From Bacteroidales bacterium (GTDB lineage: Bacteria > Bacteroidota > Bacteroidia > Bacteroidales > JAIPAP01): DNA of 32,407 nucleotides. Position 1 is the stretch's first letter; the number at the start of each line of letters is the position of its first letter. Positions 1-7,287 of the stretch are shown in pieces. Position numbers and translations under genes: made by a program. The stretch covers positions 1-32,407 of the forward strand of contig JAIPAP010000050.1 of assembly GCA_021740045.1 (NCBI GenBank). Reading direction: 5' to 3'. The notes below the pieces were generated by a model. That model ran no database searches. It was not told where the DNA came from and saw nothing but the letters and a program-made list of their open reading frames with translations.

Positions 1-2633
1 GTTGATGGGGTTCCTCCCTCAAAGGTCCATTCCCAGCTGGTGGGATTACCGCTTGAGATATCGGTAAACTGTACGCTCTGCCCTTCGAAAATAAATGTGT
101 TATTGGCCTCGAAATCAGCCTCAGGCGGTACCGGCAATGAAACCGGGGGGAACTGTATTAAATCGATCCAACCGCAATCGCTACCGTTTGAAACCGAATA
201 ATCCTTGTAATATTCCCAGGTAAAGGTGTGGTTTCCGGTGGTCACAGCATAGCTCACCTCACCCCATGAAACTTCACCCGACCACTGGTCTTCCATGTTT
301 CCGTCAATATAAAAACGCAGGTAATCATAACCGGATTCCGATGAGACCTTGCGGTAAAAGGTAATTTCCCCATTAGCCGTTACATCCAGGTTAATATTTA
401 CGGAAGTGGTTTGCTGGTCACCGATGCTGCCCGATTTGGCACAATAATTCCCTTCATAGGGATTACCGCTTGTAATGGTCCAATCGGCATTGCCATCCAT
501 GGTCCAGGGAAGATTGTTAAAGGTGCCGGTTTCCCAGTCTTCCACCACCAGGCCCACGGTAAAGCCCAACTCGAAGGCTTCGGTATAAGTACCGCCATTG
601 GCTTCCACATCGAGGTCGGCAACAAAGCTTTCACCTACGGGGGTGCTTTCATCGGCAGTGAGGGTAAAAATGGCCTCGCCTTCTTCGTATTGCCCCAGTG
701 TACCAAAATCGTCTGTTCCGTCTTCAACGGTTATGTATTGATTATCCACCGTAAATTCTCCGGATGTGTTTTCCGACAGGATATCGCCATTATTTCGGAT
801 GGTAACTGCAATATCAACCGTTTCACCGGGATCGATCTGACCATTGTTATTACCCGAGGCATCATCAACCGAATAACCGACCAGTGAAAGGTAAACGCCC
901 GATTCATGCTCCAGTGACTCGATAGCATCCAGGTCGAAACCGGCATTGTTGGTATTGGCCGGACCATCACCATCATCCATGATCTTTATGAATTGTGCTT
1001 CGAACACATCGCCACTCACAAAATCAAATTCCATGGTTCCTTCTCCTGCACCCAGCATGGCCCAAGGGCCGTCCATGCTCATAGACGCATAGCAAGTATA
1101 ACCCTCGGGGCTTCCATCACCTTCATGCACCTTAATATCATTTCCGGGGCCATCAATAAGAATCTGACCCATATCGAGCACACACCAGCCATTTTTGCCA
1201 ATGCTGTAGTTAATATCATCGGGGGTGCCGATAACGGCAGGGGTATTGCCCTCGTCAGCGGGATTGTTGTCCGGAATTTGTGAAGAAGAGAACTTCAGCA
1301 CATAATCCCCGTCATTGGGCTCCAGTTCAAAATCGGTAATCGTTGAGGAGAATTCTGTAACGGTAACATCGCTAATGGTCATGGTTTGATAACCATTGGC
1401 TTTAACCGTTATGTCATAGGTTCCCGGCAATACATATTTATGATAATCGCCAGCATCCGAATCGGAATAGGTGGGTATGAAATCATTTATAAAAATCGCT
1501 GCCTGAATGGGATCCCCGGTGTTGGCATCGGTAACGGTTCCTTCGAGGCCATAACCGGCATATTCCACCATGGCCAGCATGGAGGGATAATTCCGGTTGT
1601 AATACATCATAATTTGTGAGGGTGGGGGTTGCTTGTCATAGGAAATCTCCATCGACCAGCTTACCGAGCCCATAATCCCGTAATTGGAATCCTTGGTGCT
1701 GCCATTAATGGCATACATGCCCGTATTACCTTGCCCGTATTCCAGGTTGGGATACAAAGACACGTCCGAATAAACCCATGCCAAATGGTCTATATGATCT
1801 TTATCGGGACAAATATCGCTACGATAGCTCCACGGATAGGAAATATACTCGGTTCCTCCATGGAAAGTAGTGTGCACCACAAATTGATTGTTGTACATGC
1901 ATTCACGCAAAGCTTTGGATTCCACCTGCGAATAAGCTCCTGAAGAACCTCCCCAGGCATCCCACATGTAGCCCCAGTCGCGGTTCAGATCAACCCCGTT
2001 GTTGTTATAACGGCTCATGTTGACACGGCCATCGGGGTTAACCATGAGATACATCCATATTTCGCGGTTGTTGATCAACTCCGTTATATTTTCATCTGTG
2101 CCATAATCAAGAATAATATCCCGGGAGAAACGGATACACAACTCGGGTCCCATTAACTCATCGCCATGAATTCCTCCATCAAACATGACTTCCGGCTCAG
2201 CCTCGTCTTCCTCAACATTATCACTAATCTTTAAAGCCACTAATTGCCGGCCTCCCATAGACGTTCCGAAAGTGTACTTTTTGCAGATGTTTGGGAAATT
2301 TTCGGCCAGACTATCAGCCACGTAGATTATATCGGCATAAGAGTAATATTCTTCTTCACTGTCCCAAAAGCCTTGATAATACTGATTCAAATCGGCTTTA
2401 AGTATCTCATAATCGATCCCGGCAGCCTCAAGTTGTTGCAGCTCTTCCGGAACAACATATACAACTGCATGGTCTTTATAAAAATCGCCATTGACCTGTA
2501 ATTTATGGAGCAGCTCAAATTGACTTTTTTCAGTAAGCTCAATTTTGACTTCCATTTCACCCTTGCGCCAGCCATCGGCCCATGCCGTGGCAACAAAAGC
2601 CAGCACAAGCAAAAGTGTTAAAATCCGTTTCAT
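1..2633 (-). CDS. Secreted M14 zinc carboxypeptidase, multidomain (3' end outside window)
   Basis: This is the N-terminal 877 residues of a large exported peptidase; no stop codon is reached before the window edge. The start MKRILTLLLVLAFVATAWA is a clean signal peptide of about 19 residues. A propeptide-like segment follows (about 20-95), then the M14 catalytic domain (about 105-345). Visible catalytic features are the zinc ligands H156 and E159 (HGDE), the substrate-binding N217-R218 (DLNRDW), the third zinc ligand H258 (FHGG) and the catalytic E329 (SWSMEISY). C-terminal to this I see a carboxypeptidase regulatory-like beta domain (about 360-440), a discoidin-like stretch, a CARDB-like repeat (about 575-680), a jelly-roll/MAM-like domain (about 695-830) and the start of a PKD domain (about 835 on). 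It probably digests proteins outside the cell. Export by the type IX system is an inference from the domain layout, because the C-terminal sorting signal would lie off the window. Confidence 0.9.
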   Translation of the reverse strand, partial: MKRILTLLLVLAFVATAWADGWRKGEMEVKIELTEKSQFELLHKLQVNGDFYKDHAVVYVVPEELQQLEAAGIDYEILKADLNQYYQGFWDSEEEYYSYADIIYVADSLAENFPNICKKYTFGTSMGGRQLVALKISDNVEEDEAEPEVMFDGGIHGDELMGPELCIRFSRDIILDYGTDENITELINNREIWMYLMVNPDGRVNMSRYNNNGVDLNRDWGYMWDAWGGSSGAYSQVESKALRECMYNNQFVVHTTFHGGTEYISYPWSYRSDICPDKDHIDHLAWVYSDVSLYPNLEYGQGNTGMYAINGSTKDSNYGIMGSVSWSMEISYDKQPPPSQIMMYYNRNYPSMLAMVEYAGYGLEGTVTDANTGDPIQAAIFINDFIPTYSDSDAGDYHKYVLPGTYDITVKANGYQTMTISDVTVTEFSSTITDFELEPNDGDYVLKFSSSQIPDNNPADEGNTPAVIGTPDDINYSIGKNGWCVLDMGQILIDGPGNDIKVHEGDGSPEGYTCYASMSMDGPWAMLGAGEGTMEFDFVSGDVFEAQFIKIMDDGDGPANTNNAGFDLDAIESLEHESGVYLSLVGYSVDDASGNNNGQIDPGETVDIAVTIRNNGDILSENTSGEFTVDNQYITVEDGTDDFGTLGQYEEGEAIFTLTADESTPVGESFVADLDVEANGGTYTEAFELGFTVGLVVEDWETGTFNNLPWTMDGNADWTITSGNPYEGNYCAKSGSIGDQQTTSVNINLDVTANGEITFYRKVSSESGYDYLRFYIDGNMEDQWSGEVSWGEVSYAVTTGNHTFTWEYYKDYSVSNGSDCGWIDLIQFPPVSLPVPPEADFEANNTFIFEGQSVQFTDISSGNPTSWEWTFEGGTPS

Positions 2634-2687
2634 AAGTTAATTGATTTATACGGTTAGCATTAAGTTGATTTGTTTCTTTAGATCATT

Positions 2688-2695
2688 CAAAGTTA
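2688..2695 (-). promoter_or_regulatory. Putative -7 promoter box for the M14 peptidase
   Basis: On the minus strand this reads TAACTTTG and fits the Bacteroidota TAnnTTTG consensus. It lies 55 bp upstream of the peptidase ATG. No TTTG -33 box is evident at the usual distance, so the call rests on the -7 element alone. Confidence 0.4.
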
Positions 2696-2736
2696 AGTTT
2701 TTTTTATCAGACATAAGGGTAATTTTTATATGAAGG

Positions 2737-2744
2737 TACTTTTG
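2737..2744 (+). promoter_or_regulatory. Putative -7 promoter box for RNase R
   Basis: TACTTTTG matches TAnnTTTG, 67 bp before the rnr ATG, in the 178-bp gap between divergent genes. No convincing -33 box is seen. Confidence 0.38.
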
Positions 2745-2811
2745 CATGATTTTTTCGGTTTGTTATCCTGAAAAAATTCGTTGACCTTTGAGGTAGCAAA
2801 ATCTTGAAATT

Positions 2812-4980
2812 ATGGGAAGTAAACGATCAGGAAGGAAAAAGCGCAAGGCAAAAAAGATGCAACATAATCAACTGGCCGAAACCGTTTTAAAGGTTTTTTC
2901 CGATCATCCGTTTAAATCATTTAACCTGTCGCAAGTTTATAAACAACTTGGGGTAAAGGACAGGAGCAGCCGTAAAATAGTCAGTGAAATGGTGCATCAG
3001 CTTGCCGATGAGGAGGCTATTGTTAAAAAGGAACGTGGAAAATATCAACTCAATCCAACTTACATCAGTGAAAAAATTTCCAGCTCCATCATTACCGGCC
3101 GGGTTGATATGAAGCAAACCGGCAAGGCCTATATCATTACCGATGAATTGGGTGAGGATGTGTTTATTGCTGCCAACAACACCGGTCAGGCTATGGATGG
3201 CGATACCGTTAAGGTTCATCTCTTTCCGAAGAGAAGCGGCCGGAAAACCGAAGGTCAGATCATTGAAGTGCTTAAGCGCGGCCATGAAAAACTGGTGGGA
3301 ACCATCATTGTTTCTCCCAAGATATCCTTCCTCATTCCCGATCTTTCCACCATTCCCATTGATATTTTGATCCCCGATGATAAGCTGGGCGGAGCCCGTG
3401 ATGGTGATAAAGTTACGGTTCAACTTACCAACTGGCCCAAACACGCCAAAAACCCGTTCGGTGAAGTGATCGACATTTTGGGTGAGCCGGGTGAGAATAA
3501 CGTGGAGATGAAATCCATCCTGGTAAATTACAATTTTCCGGTAACTTTTCCCAAACCGGTAACTTCCGAAGCTGAAAAGATCGATCCGCATATTCCTAAA
3601 AAGGAATATAAAATACGCCGCGATTTTCGCGATGTGATAACCTGCACCATAGATCCACCGGACGCCAAGGATTTTGATGATGCTTTGTCGCTTCGGAAAC
3701 TGGAAAACGGCAATTGGGAGGTGGGCATTCATATTGCCGATGTAAGCTATTATGTGCGGCCCGAATCCGCTATTGATCAGGAAGGCTTAAAGCGTGCCAC
3801 TTCCGTTTACCTGGTGGACCGGGTGAATCCCATGTTGCCCGAGAAACTTTCCAATTTGGTTTGTTCCCTCAGGCCTAATGAGGACAAGCTGTGCTTTTCG
3901 GCAGTGTTTGAGTTGGATGACGAGGCCAATGTCCATAACGAGTGGTTTGGACGCACCATTATCAATTCCGACCGCCGTTTTAATTATGAGGAGGTGCAGG
4001 CCATGATCGAAGGCGGTGAGGGGGATTTTAAGGAAGAATTGCTCACCCTCAACAAATTAGCTCAAAAGATGCGGGCCGAGCGTTTTCAAAAAGGATCGAT
4101 CGCATTCAGTTCACAGGAAGTAAAATTTGAACTGGATGATGAAGGCAAGCCCCTTAAGGCTTATATCAAAGAGCAGAAGGAATCGAACCAACTGGTGGAG
4201 GACTTTATGTTGCTGGCCAACCGCAAGGTAGCCGAGAAAATGGGCCGGCGCCGGGGAAAGTCCAAACCACGTACGTTTGTTTATCGTGTTCACGATCAGC
4301 CCAACCCCGAAAAGTTGGAAACCTTTGCTGAGTTTATCAGTAAACTGGGTTATCACATTAAGTTAACTTCCATGCGCACCCTGGCTAAATCGCTGAATAA
4401 ATTATTCCAGCAAATAAAGGGCAAGGCCGAGGAAAACATGATAGAAAGCATTGCCGTGCGCACCATGGCCAAGGCCGAGTATTCCACCCAAAATATCGGG
4501 CATTATGGTCTGGGCTTTAAGTATTACACTCATTTCACCTCCCCCATTCGCCGCTACCCCGACCTGATGGCCCACCGCCTGCTGGCCGATTATTTGGATG
4601 GCAAGGACAATCCCTCGCCGGCTAGCTACGAGGACAAATGCCAGCACGCTTCCGAAATGGAGCGCAAGGCTGTGGAAGCTGAGCGCGAATCGGTTAAATA
4701 CAAACAGGCCGAATACATGCTCGAAAGCGTGGGACAGGAATTCGATGGCCTGATATCCGGGGTAAGCAAATGGGGTATTTTTGTTGAAATCGATGAATCC
4801 AAAGCAGAGGGGTTAGTTCGCCTCCATGATATGGATGATGACTTTTATTACCTCGACGAAGATAACTACCGGGTGGTAGGCAGCCGGCATGGTTCCAAAT
4901 ACCAATTGGGCGACCGGGTACGCATATTGGTTAAAAATGTGGATTTGCAAAAAAAGCAGATGGATTTTAAGCTGGTGTGA
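2812..4980 (+). CDS. rnr: Ribonuclease R
   Basis: A 3'-5' exoribonuclease of the RNase II/R (RNB) family, which degrades structured RNA and takes part in mRNA turnover and rRNA quality control in the cytoplasm. The 722-residue length is typical. A Lys/Arg-rich N-terminus is followed by a winged-helix-like segment (about 20-80), cold-shock OB folds (about 90-230), the RNB catalytic core and a C-terminal S1 domain (about 640-722, from EFDGLISGVSKWGIFVEI). The active-site signature TIDPPDAKDFDDA starts at residue 279. Aspartates D281, D287, D289 and D290 have the same spacing as the four Mg-binding aspartates of RNase II. TSPIRRYPDL, another RNB signature, lies further on. The ATG at 2812 is the first in frame and gives a complete N-terminal domain. 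The gene stands alone, divergent from the peptidase gene and followed by a repeat region. Confidence 0.96.
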   Translation: MGSKRSGRKKRKAKKMQHNQLAETVLKVFSDHPFKSFNLSQVYKQLGVKDRSSRKIVSEMVHQLADEEAIVKKERGKYQLNPTYISEKISSSIITGRVDMKQTGKAYIITDELGEDVFIAANNTGQAMDGDTVKVHLFPKRSGRKTEGQIIEVLKRGHEKLVGTIIVSPKISFLIPDLSTIPIDILIPDDKLGGARDGDKVTVQLTNWPKHAKNPFGEVIDILGEPGENNVEMKSILVNYNFPVTFPKPVTSEAEKIDPHIPKKEYKIRRDFRDVITCTIDPPDAKDFDDALSLRKLENGNWEVGIHIADVSYYVRPESAIDQEGLKRATSVYLVDRVNPMLPEKLSNLVCSLRPNEDKLCFSAVFELDDEANVHNEWFGRTIINSDRRFNYEEVQAMIEGGEGDFKEELLTLNKLAQKMRAERFQKGSIAFSSQEVKFELDDEGKPLKAYIKEQKESNQLVEDFMLLANRKVAEKMGRRRGKSKPRTFVYRVHDQPNPEKLETFAEFISKLGYHIKLTSMRTLAKSLNKLFQQIKGKAEENMIESIAVRTMAKAEYSTQNIGHYGLGFKYYTHFTSPIRRYPDLMAHRLLADYLDGKDNPSPASYEDKCQHASEMERKAVEAERESVKYKQAEYMLESVGQEFDGLISGVSKWGIFVEIDESKAEGLVRLHDMDDDFYYLDEDNYRVVGSRHGSKYQLGDRVRILVKNVDLQKKQMDFKLV

Positions 4981-4989
4981 ACGCTGGGA

Positions 4990-5025
4990 GCAGAGCGCTA
5001 AGCGCAGAGCGAAGAGCGGAGAGCG
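4990..5025 (+). repeat. Degenerate GAGCG-rich short tandem repeat
   Basis: A run of variants of GCAGAGCG / AAGAGCG / GAGAGCG directly after the rnr stop codon. It is low-complexity purine/GC sequence unlike the neighbouring coding DNA. Confidence 0.6.
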
Positions 5026-5031
5026 AAAAAC

Positions 5032-5068
5032 GCAGGAAGCCCGCTGGCGCGCGTTTGTAACTCATGCC
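5032..5068 (+). repeat. REP-like 37-bp repeat, copy 1
   Basis: This starts GCAGGAAGCCCGCTGGCG and ends CATGCC. It is identical to copy 2 (5097-5133) at 33 of 37 positions by direct comparison. In this copy the right arm of the internal palindrome has decayed. Confidence 0.7.
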
Positions 5069-5096
5069 TTCTAAACAGCTGACTGGCGTGCTTTTT

Positions 5097-5133
5097 GCAG
5101 GAAGCCGGCTGGCGCGCGTTTGCAACGCGTGCC
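5097..5133 (+). repeat. REP-like 37-bp repeat, copy 2, with intact hairpin
   Basis: A second copy, 65 bp downstream of copy 1 in the same orientation. It contains the near-perfect palindrome GGCGCGCGTT-TGC-AACGCGTGCC (5111-5133, 9 of 10 pairs). Short GC-rich palindromes of this kind resemble REP elements, which RAYT (TnpA-REP) transposases can mobilise. No transposase is present in the window. Confidence 0.7.
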
Positions 5134-5144
5134 GAATGGTTTCC

Positions 5145-5159
5145 CTCGCTTGTAGCGAG
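5145..5159 (+). repeat. Small perfect hairpin CTCGCT-TGT-AGCGAG
   Basis: A 6-bp perfect inverted repeat with a 3-nt loop, 11 bp after REP-like copy 2. It probably belongs to the same repeat cluster. There is no T-run on either side that would make it a standard intrinsic terminator. Confidence 0.5.
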
Positions 5160-5373
5160 ATAACATACTGCCCATTGATAAAAAACCAATCTTGCTGTTT
5201 GTAAATAATTTTTCTATCCCGTTCAAAACGAGGGGATGTATTTGGTACGCGTTAACTTCTTGAAAAACGGTGGCTTAGAGGATATATTAAACGATCAACT
5301 TTTCGTTGCCGACGGATGGAGATTTCCTGCCTCGCCTGAGGTTTCCCCGTCATGTTCCAGCGCCTGGCAACGA

Positions 5374-6228
5374 TTACCTTATCAACTCCCGCTCGGCATC
5401 CCCCGGCGCTTCAAGAGTGAATCGTATGAGTGCCAATTCAGGGCCGTCGTGGGCCGCGGTGAACGCCCAGGTGTTACCGATTTGTTGCTTCCAATGACCG
5501 GTTAGCCTTGCCGATTCGTGAATGTGTCCGTGCAGGGTAAGCAGTGGCTGCCGTTCTTTTATGAAACGCTCAATGGCAATGCTTCCAACATGTACATCAA
5601 GCGGCACATGATCGATCATTTGCCCGTCGAGGGCGGCCCGGTCGAGGTAGGTGTTATAAGGCGGAGAATGAAACAAAAAGATTGAGCGGCTTAAATCATC
5701 CTCCCCGGCAAGCTTGTTCAGATCTTTTACAATGGTCGCATATTCAATATCTTCGTTCACCTCCACCGTTCTAATACCTTCGGTGGGATGGATACAGCCG
5801 GGATCAACATACCGCGAAACATCATAACGTTCCCAGTCTTTTAACCGGAATGGGGTGGGTGGAACGTGAGCGTAACCAAAAATCGAAAAATCTTCAATAT
5901 TAAAAACCGTATTATGGGCATAATGCCAAAGTTGTCCGTTTTTAATGCCCGAAAATTGTGATTCATAAACCCTTGCATCATCATTACCCAAAATCAGATA
6001 TATCTCCGGATATTGATCACCAAGTTGTTTTTTGAGTTTTTCCAGGTTATGTGCGAAAAAATCATCAAAGAAATCTTCGCCTTTTGCTGCGTCGGCAAAG
6101 GAACCGCCGGGCAACAAATCGCCTCCAAAAAATACAATATCGGGTTTCTCATGCTTAATAGCCTTGAACAAGGCCTTATAGCGCGAGAATTTTCCGTGAA
6201 GGTCGGAGACAAAAAAACAATTCGTCAT
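5374..6228 (-). CDS. Calcineurin-like metallophosphoesterase
   Basis: A 284-residue cytoplasmic protein with no signal peptide or membrane segment. It carries the full calcineurin-like phosphoesterase motif set: D9 and H11 (SDLHGKF), D37 (FGGDLLPG), N82-D83 (LGNDD) and H233-G-H235-x-H237 (LHGHIHES), which together bind two metal ions. It should hydrolyse a phosphomonoester or phosphodiester; the substrate cannot be read from sequence. Its ATG lies 4 bp after the stop of the upstream nucleotidyltransferase gene on the same strand, so the two are almost certainly co-transcribed and may act on the same compound or target. Convergent with rnr. Confidence 0.88.
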   Translation of the reverse strand: MTNCFFVSDLHGKFSRYKALFKAIKHEKPDIVFFGGDLLPGGSFADAAKGEDFFDDFFAHNLEKLKKQLGDQYPEIYLILGNDDARVYESQFSGIKNGQLWHYAHNTVFNIEDFSIFGYAHVPPTPFRLKDWERYDVSRYVDPGCIHPTEGIRTVEVNEDIEYATIVKDLNKLAGEDDLSRSIFLFHSPPYNTYLDRAALDGQMIDHVPLDVHVGSIAIERFIKERQPLLTLHGHIHESARLTGHWKQQIGNTWAFTAAHDGPELALIRFTLEAPGDAERELIR

Positions 6229-6232
6229 TGCA

Positions 6233-7090
6233 CTACTTTCGGTTTGGGTGGGATCTCACTTTGATGGGATGGGCGCCATTGTCTTTGGATTCAATCATGA
6301 CGGCATAGCTGGTTTTATTCTTGATATCTTCATCGGTTACGATATGAAGATCGATGAGGCCATCGGTATAATACCCGGTTTTCATGTAGTTGATCTCGTC
6401 CAGGCCGTAACTCCAGCCGTTGATCCATGATTGAAGCTGGCAGTGCTGTTTTTCATCCCCATTGAAGTGGATCAGCAGATCAATGTCACTACCGGGACCG
6501 GCATTGGCATTTTTGGTGGAACCGATCAGGTAAATACCCTCCACCCCGAAATAATCGAAATCCATTTTCTCTGAAAGGCGTTTAACCATGTGATACCGCC
6601 ATTTCCAGTGCTCATCCGAATCGCCGGGTAAAATATTTTTCAGGTCCTCTTTATTCTTGAACTCATCATCGGGTTGCTCAAGATAGGCCAGGGTTTTTTT
6701 CAAGCGTTTATGGAACAGGTAATTACTCACCAGGCTGGCGATGGTGTTCAGCAGCTTTTGTTCCTCGGGCAAAAATTGGCTATCGCGATGCAGCCGTATA
6801 AATTGTGTATAATATACCTGAATATGGCCAACGATCTTATTATCCACAATAATATCGGCCGATTGATACCAGGGCGACTCCTGGAAATCTTCGGTGGTGT
6901 AAGTTTTATCTTCATAGAAGATCCTTACTTCACACACGGTAGGATGTTGCCATCCCGGTGGGATCAAAGTTTTCAGTTTATTAAAAAACTCATCGAGCGT
7001 CAGGCTGCGCTTATGCAAAAGCTCTTCTATACTATACAAACAGCTTAGCTCTTTTTCCCGTTCTTTAAGCCTGGTAAGTACAATATCCAT
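6233..7090 (-). CDS. GAF-like sensor domain fused to a Pol-beta-type nucleotidyltransferase
   Basis: A 285-residue protein if started at MDIVLTRLKEREKELSCLY. That opening helix resembles the linker that precedes GAF domains in bacterial sensors. Residues about 10-135 look GAF-like. The C-terminal half has the Pol-beta-superfamily signature: G190-S191, then GPGSDIDLL with metal-binding D202 and D204, and a plausible third acid D247 (LIDLHIV). It should transfer a nucleotide to a protein or small molecule in response to a ligand; both are unknown. The open frame extends 20 residues further upstream (to 7150), but a TAACTTTG promoter box lies inside that extension, so I prefer the ATG at 7090. 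Transcribed with the phosphoesterase that follows after 4 bp. From memory, similar nucleotidyltransferase modules occur at the ends of PEP/pyruvate-binding-domain proteins; I cannot check this here. Confidence 0.78.
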   Translation of the reverse strand: MDIVLTRLKEREKELSCLYSIEELLHKRSLTLDEFFNKLKTLIPPGWQHPTVCEVRIFYEDKTYTTEDFQESPWYQSADIIVDNKIVGHIQVYYTQFIRLHRDSQFLPEEQKLLNTIASLVSNYLFHKRLKKTLAYLEQPDDEFKNKEDLKNILPGDSDEHWKWRYHMVKRLSEKMDFDYFGVEGIYLIGSTKNANAGPGSDIDLLIHFNGDEKQHCQLQSWINGWSYGLDEINYMKTGYYTDGLIDLHIVTDEDIKNKTSYAVMIESKDNGAHPIKVRSHPNRK

Positions 7091-7108
7091 AATCACTGTT
7101 TTAACTAA

Positions 7109-7116
7109 CAAAGTTA
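7109..7116 (-). promoter_or_regulatory. Putative -7 box for the nucleotidyltransferase-phosphoesterase operon
   Basis: This reads TAACTTTG on the minus strand, the same eight bases as the box before the M14 peptidase. It lies 18 bp upstream of the ATG at 7090 and helps decide that start. Confidence 0.42.
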
Positions 7117-7168
7117 AGGATTTAGTTGAATAATACAGGATATAACTCATTATGAAACCTTAATCCGT

Positions 7169-7176
7169 TATATTTG
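7169..7176 (+). promoter_or_regulatory. Putative -7 box for pdxA
   Basis: TATATTTG matches TAnnTTTG. It would give a leader of roughly 100 nt ahead of the pdxA ATG at 7288, containing the long hairpin at 7196-7246. Confidence 0.4.
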
Positions 7177-7195
7177 TAAATTGATAAGGAGTTCA

Positions 7196-7246
7196 CTGGT
7201 GTCTGGAAGAAATCTCCATGTTAGATGCAATTTCTCCGGACACCAG
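7196..7246 (+). promoter_or_regulatory. Long inverted repeat in the pdxA leader
   Basis: The left arm 7196-7213 (CTGGTGTCTGGAAGAAAT) and right arm 7229-7246 (AATTTCTCCGGACACCAG) pair almost completely, with one wobble position and one bulge. The loop is about 15 nt. It sits between the putative promoter and the pdxA ATG. It may be a leader RNA structure or the remnant of a small palindromic element. It matches no riboswitch class known to me. Confidence 0.6.
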
Positions 7247-7287
7247 AGAAAAAAGCAGCTTTAACAACGAATAAAAAACAACTATAT

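Larger units (their letters stand above)
4981..5373. other. 393-bp gene-free stretch with repeats
   Basis: This lies between the stop of rnr and the stop of the convergent phosphoesterase gene. It holds a degenerate GAGCG-rich tandem run (4990-5025), two copies of a 37-bp GC-rich palindromic repeat and a small hairpin (see separate entries). The rest (about 5160-5373) contains no convincing gene. A segment around 5315-5355, with the imperfect palindrome CCTCGCCTGAGG, looks like a fragment of another dispersed repeat, but I cannot confirm that. Short open frames here lack any recognisable protein character. Confidence 0.7.

Noticed and set aside
411-1943. Several plus-strand open frames across the left 2 kb
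   Set aside because: They overlap the M14 peptidase on the minus strand, which reads through continuously with recognisable domains.
2917-3732. 271-residue open frame antisense to rnr
   Set aside because: It lies wholly inside rnr, whose motifs are complete. The antisense product has no domain character.
5236-5505. Plus-strand open frame near the end of the phosphoesterase gene
   Set aside because: It overlaps the 3' end of a well-supported gene and shows no protein character.
7091-7150. Longer N-terminus for the nucleotidyltransferase protein
   Set aside because: The extra 20 residues overlap a TAACTTTG promoter box; the conserved-looking helix begins at MDIVLTRLKE.
7225-7287. Longer N-terminus for PdxA
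   Set aside because: The upstream ATG is in the loop of the leader hairpin and the added residues are not part of the family.
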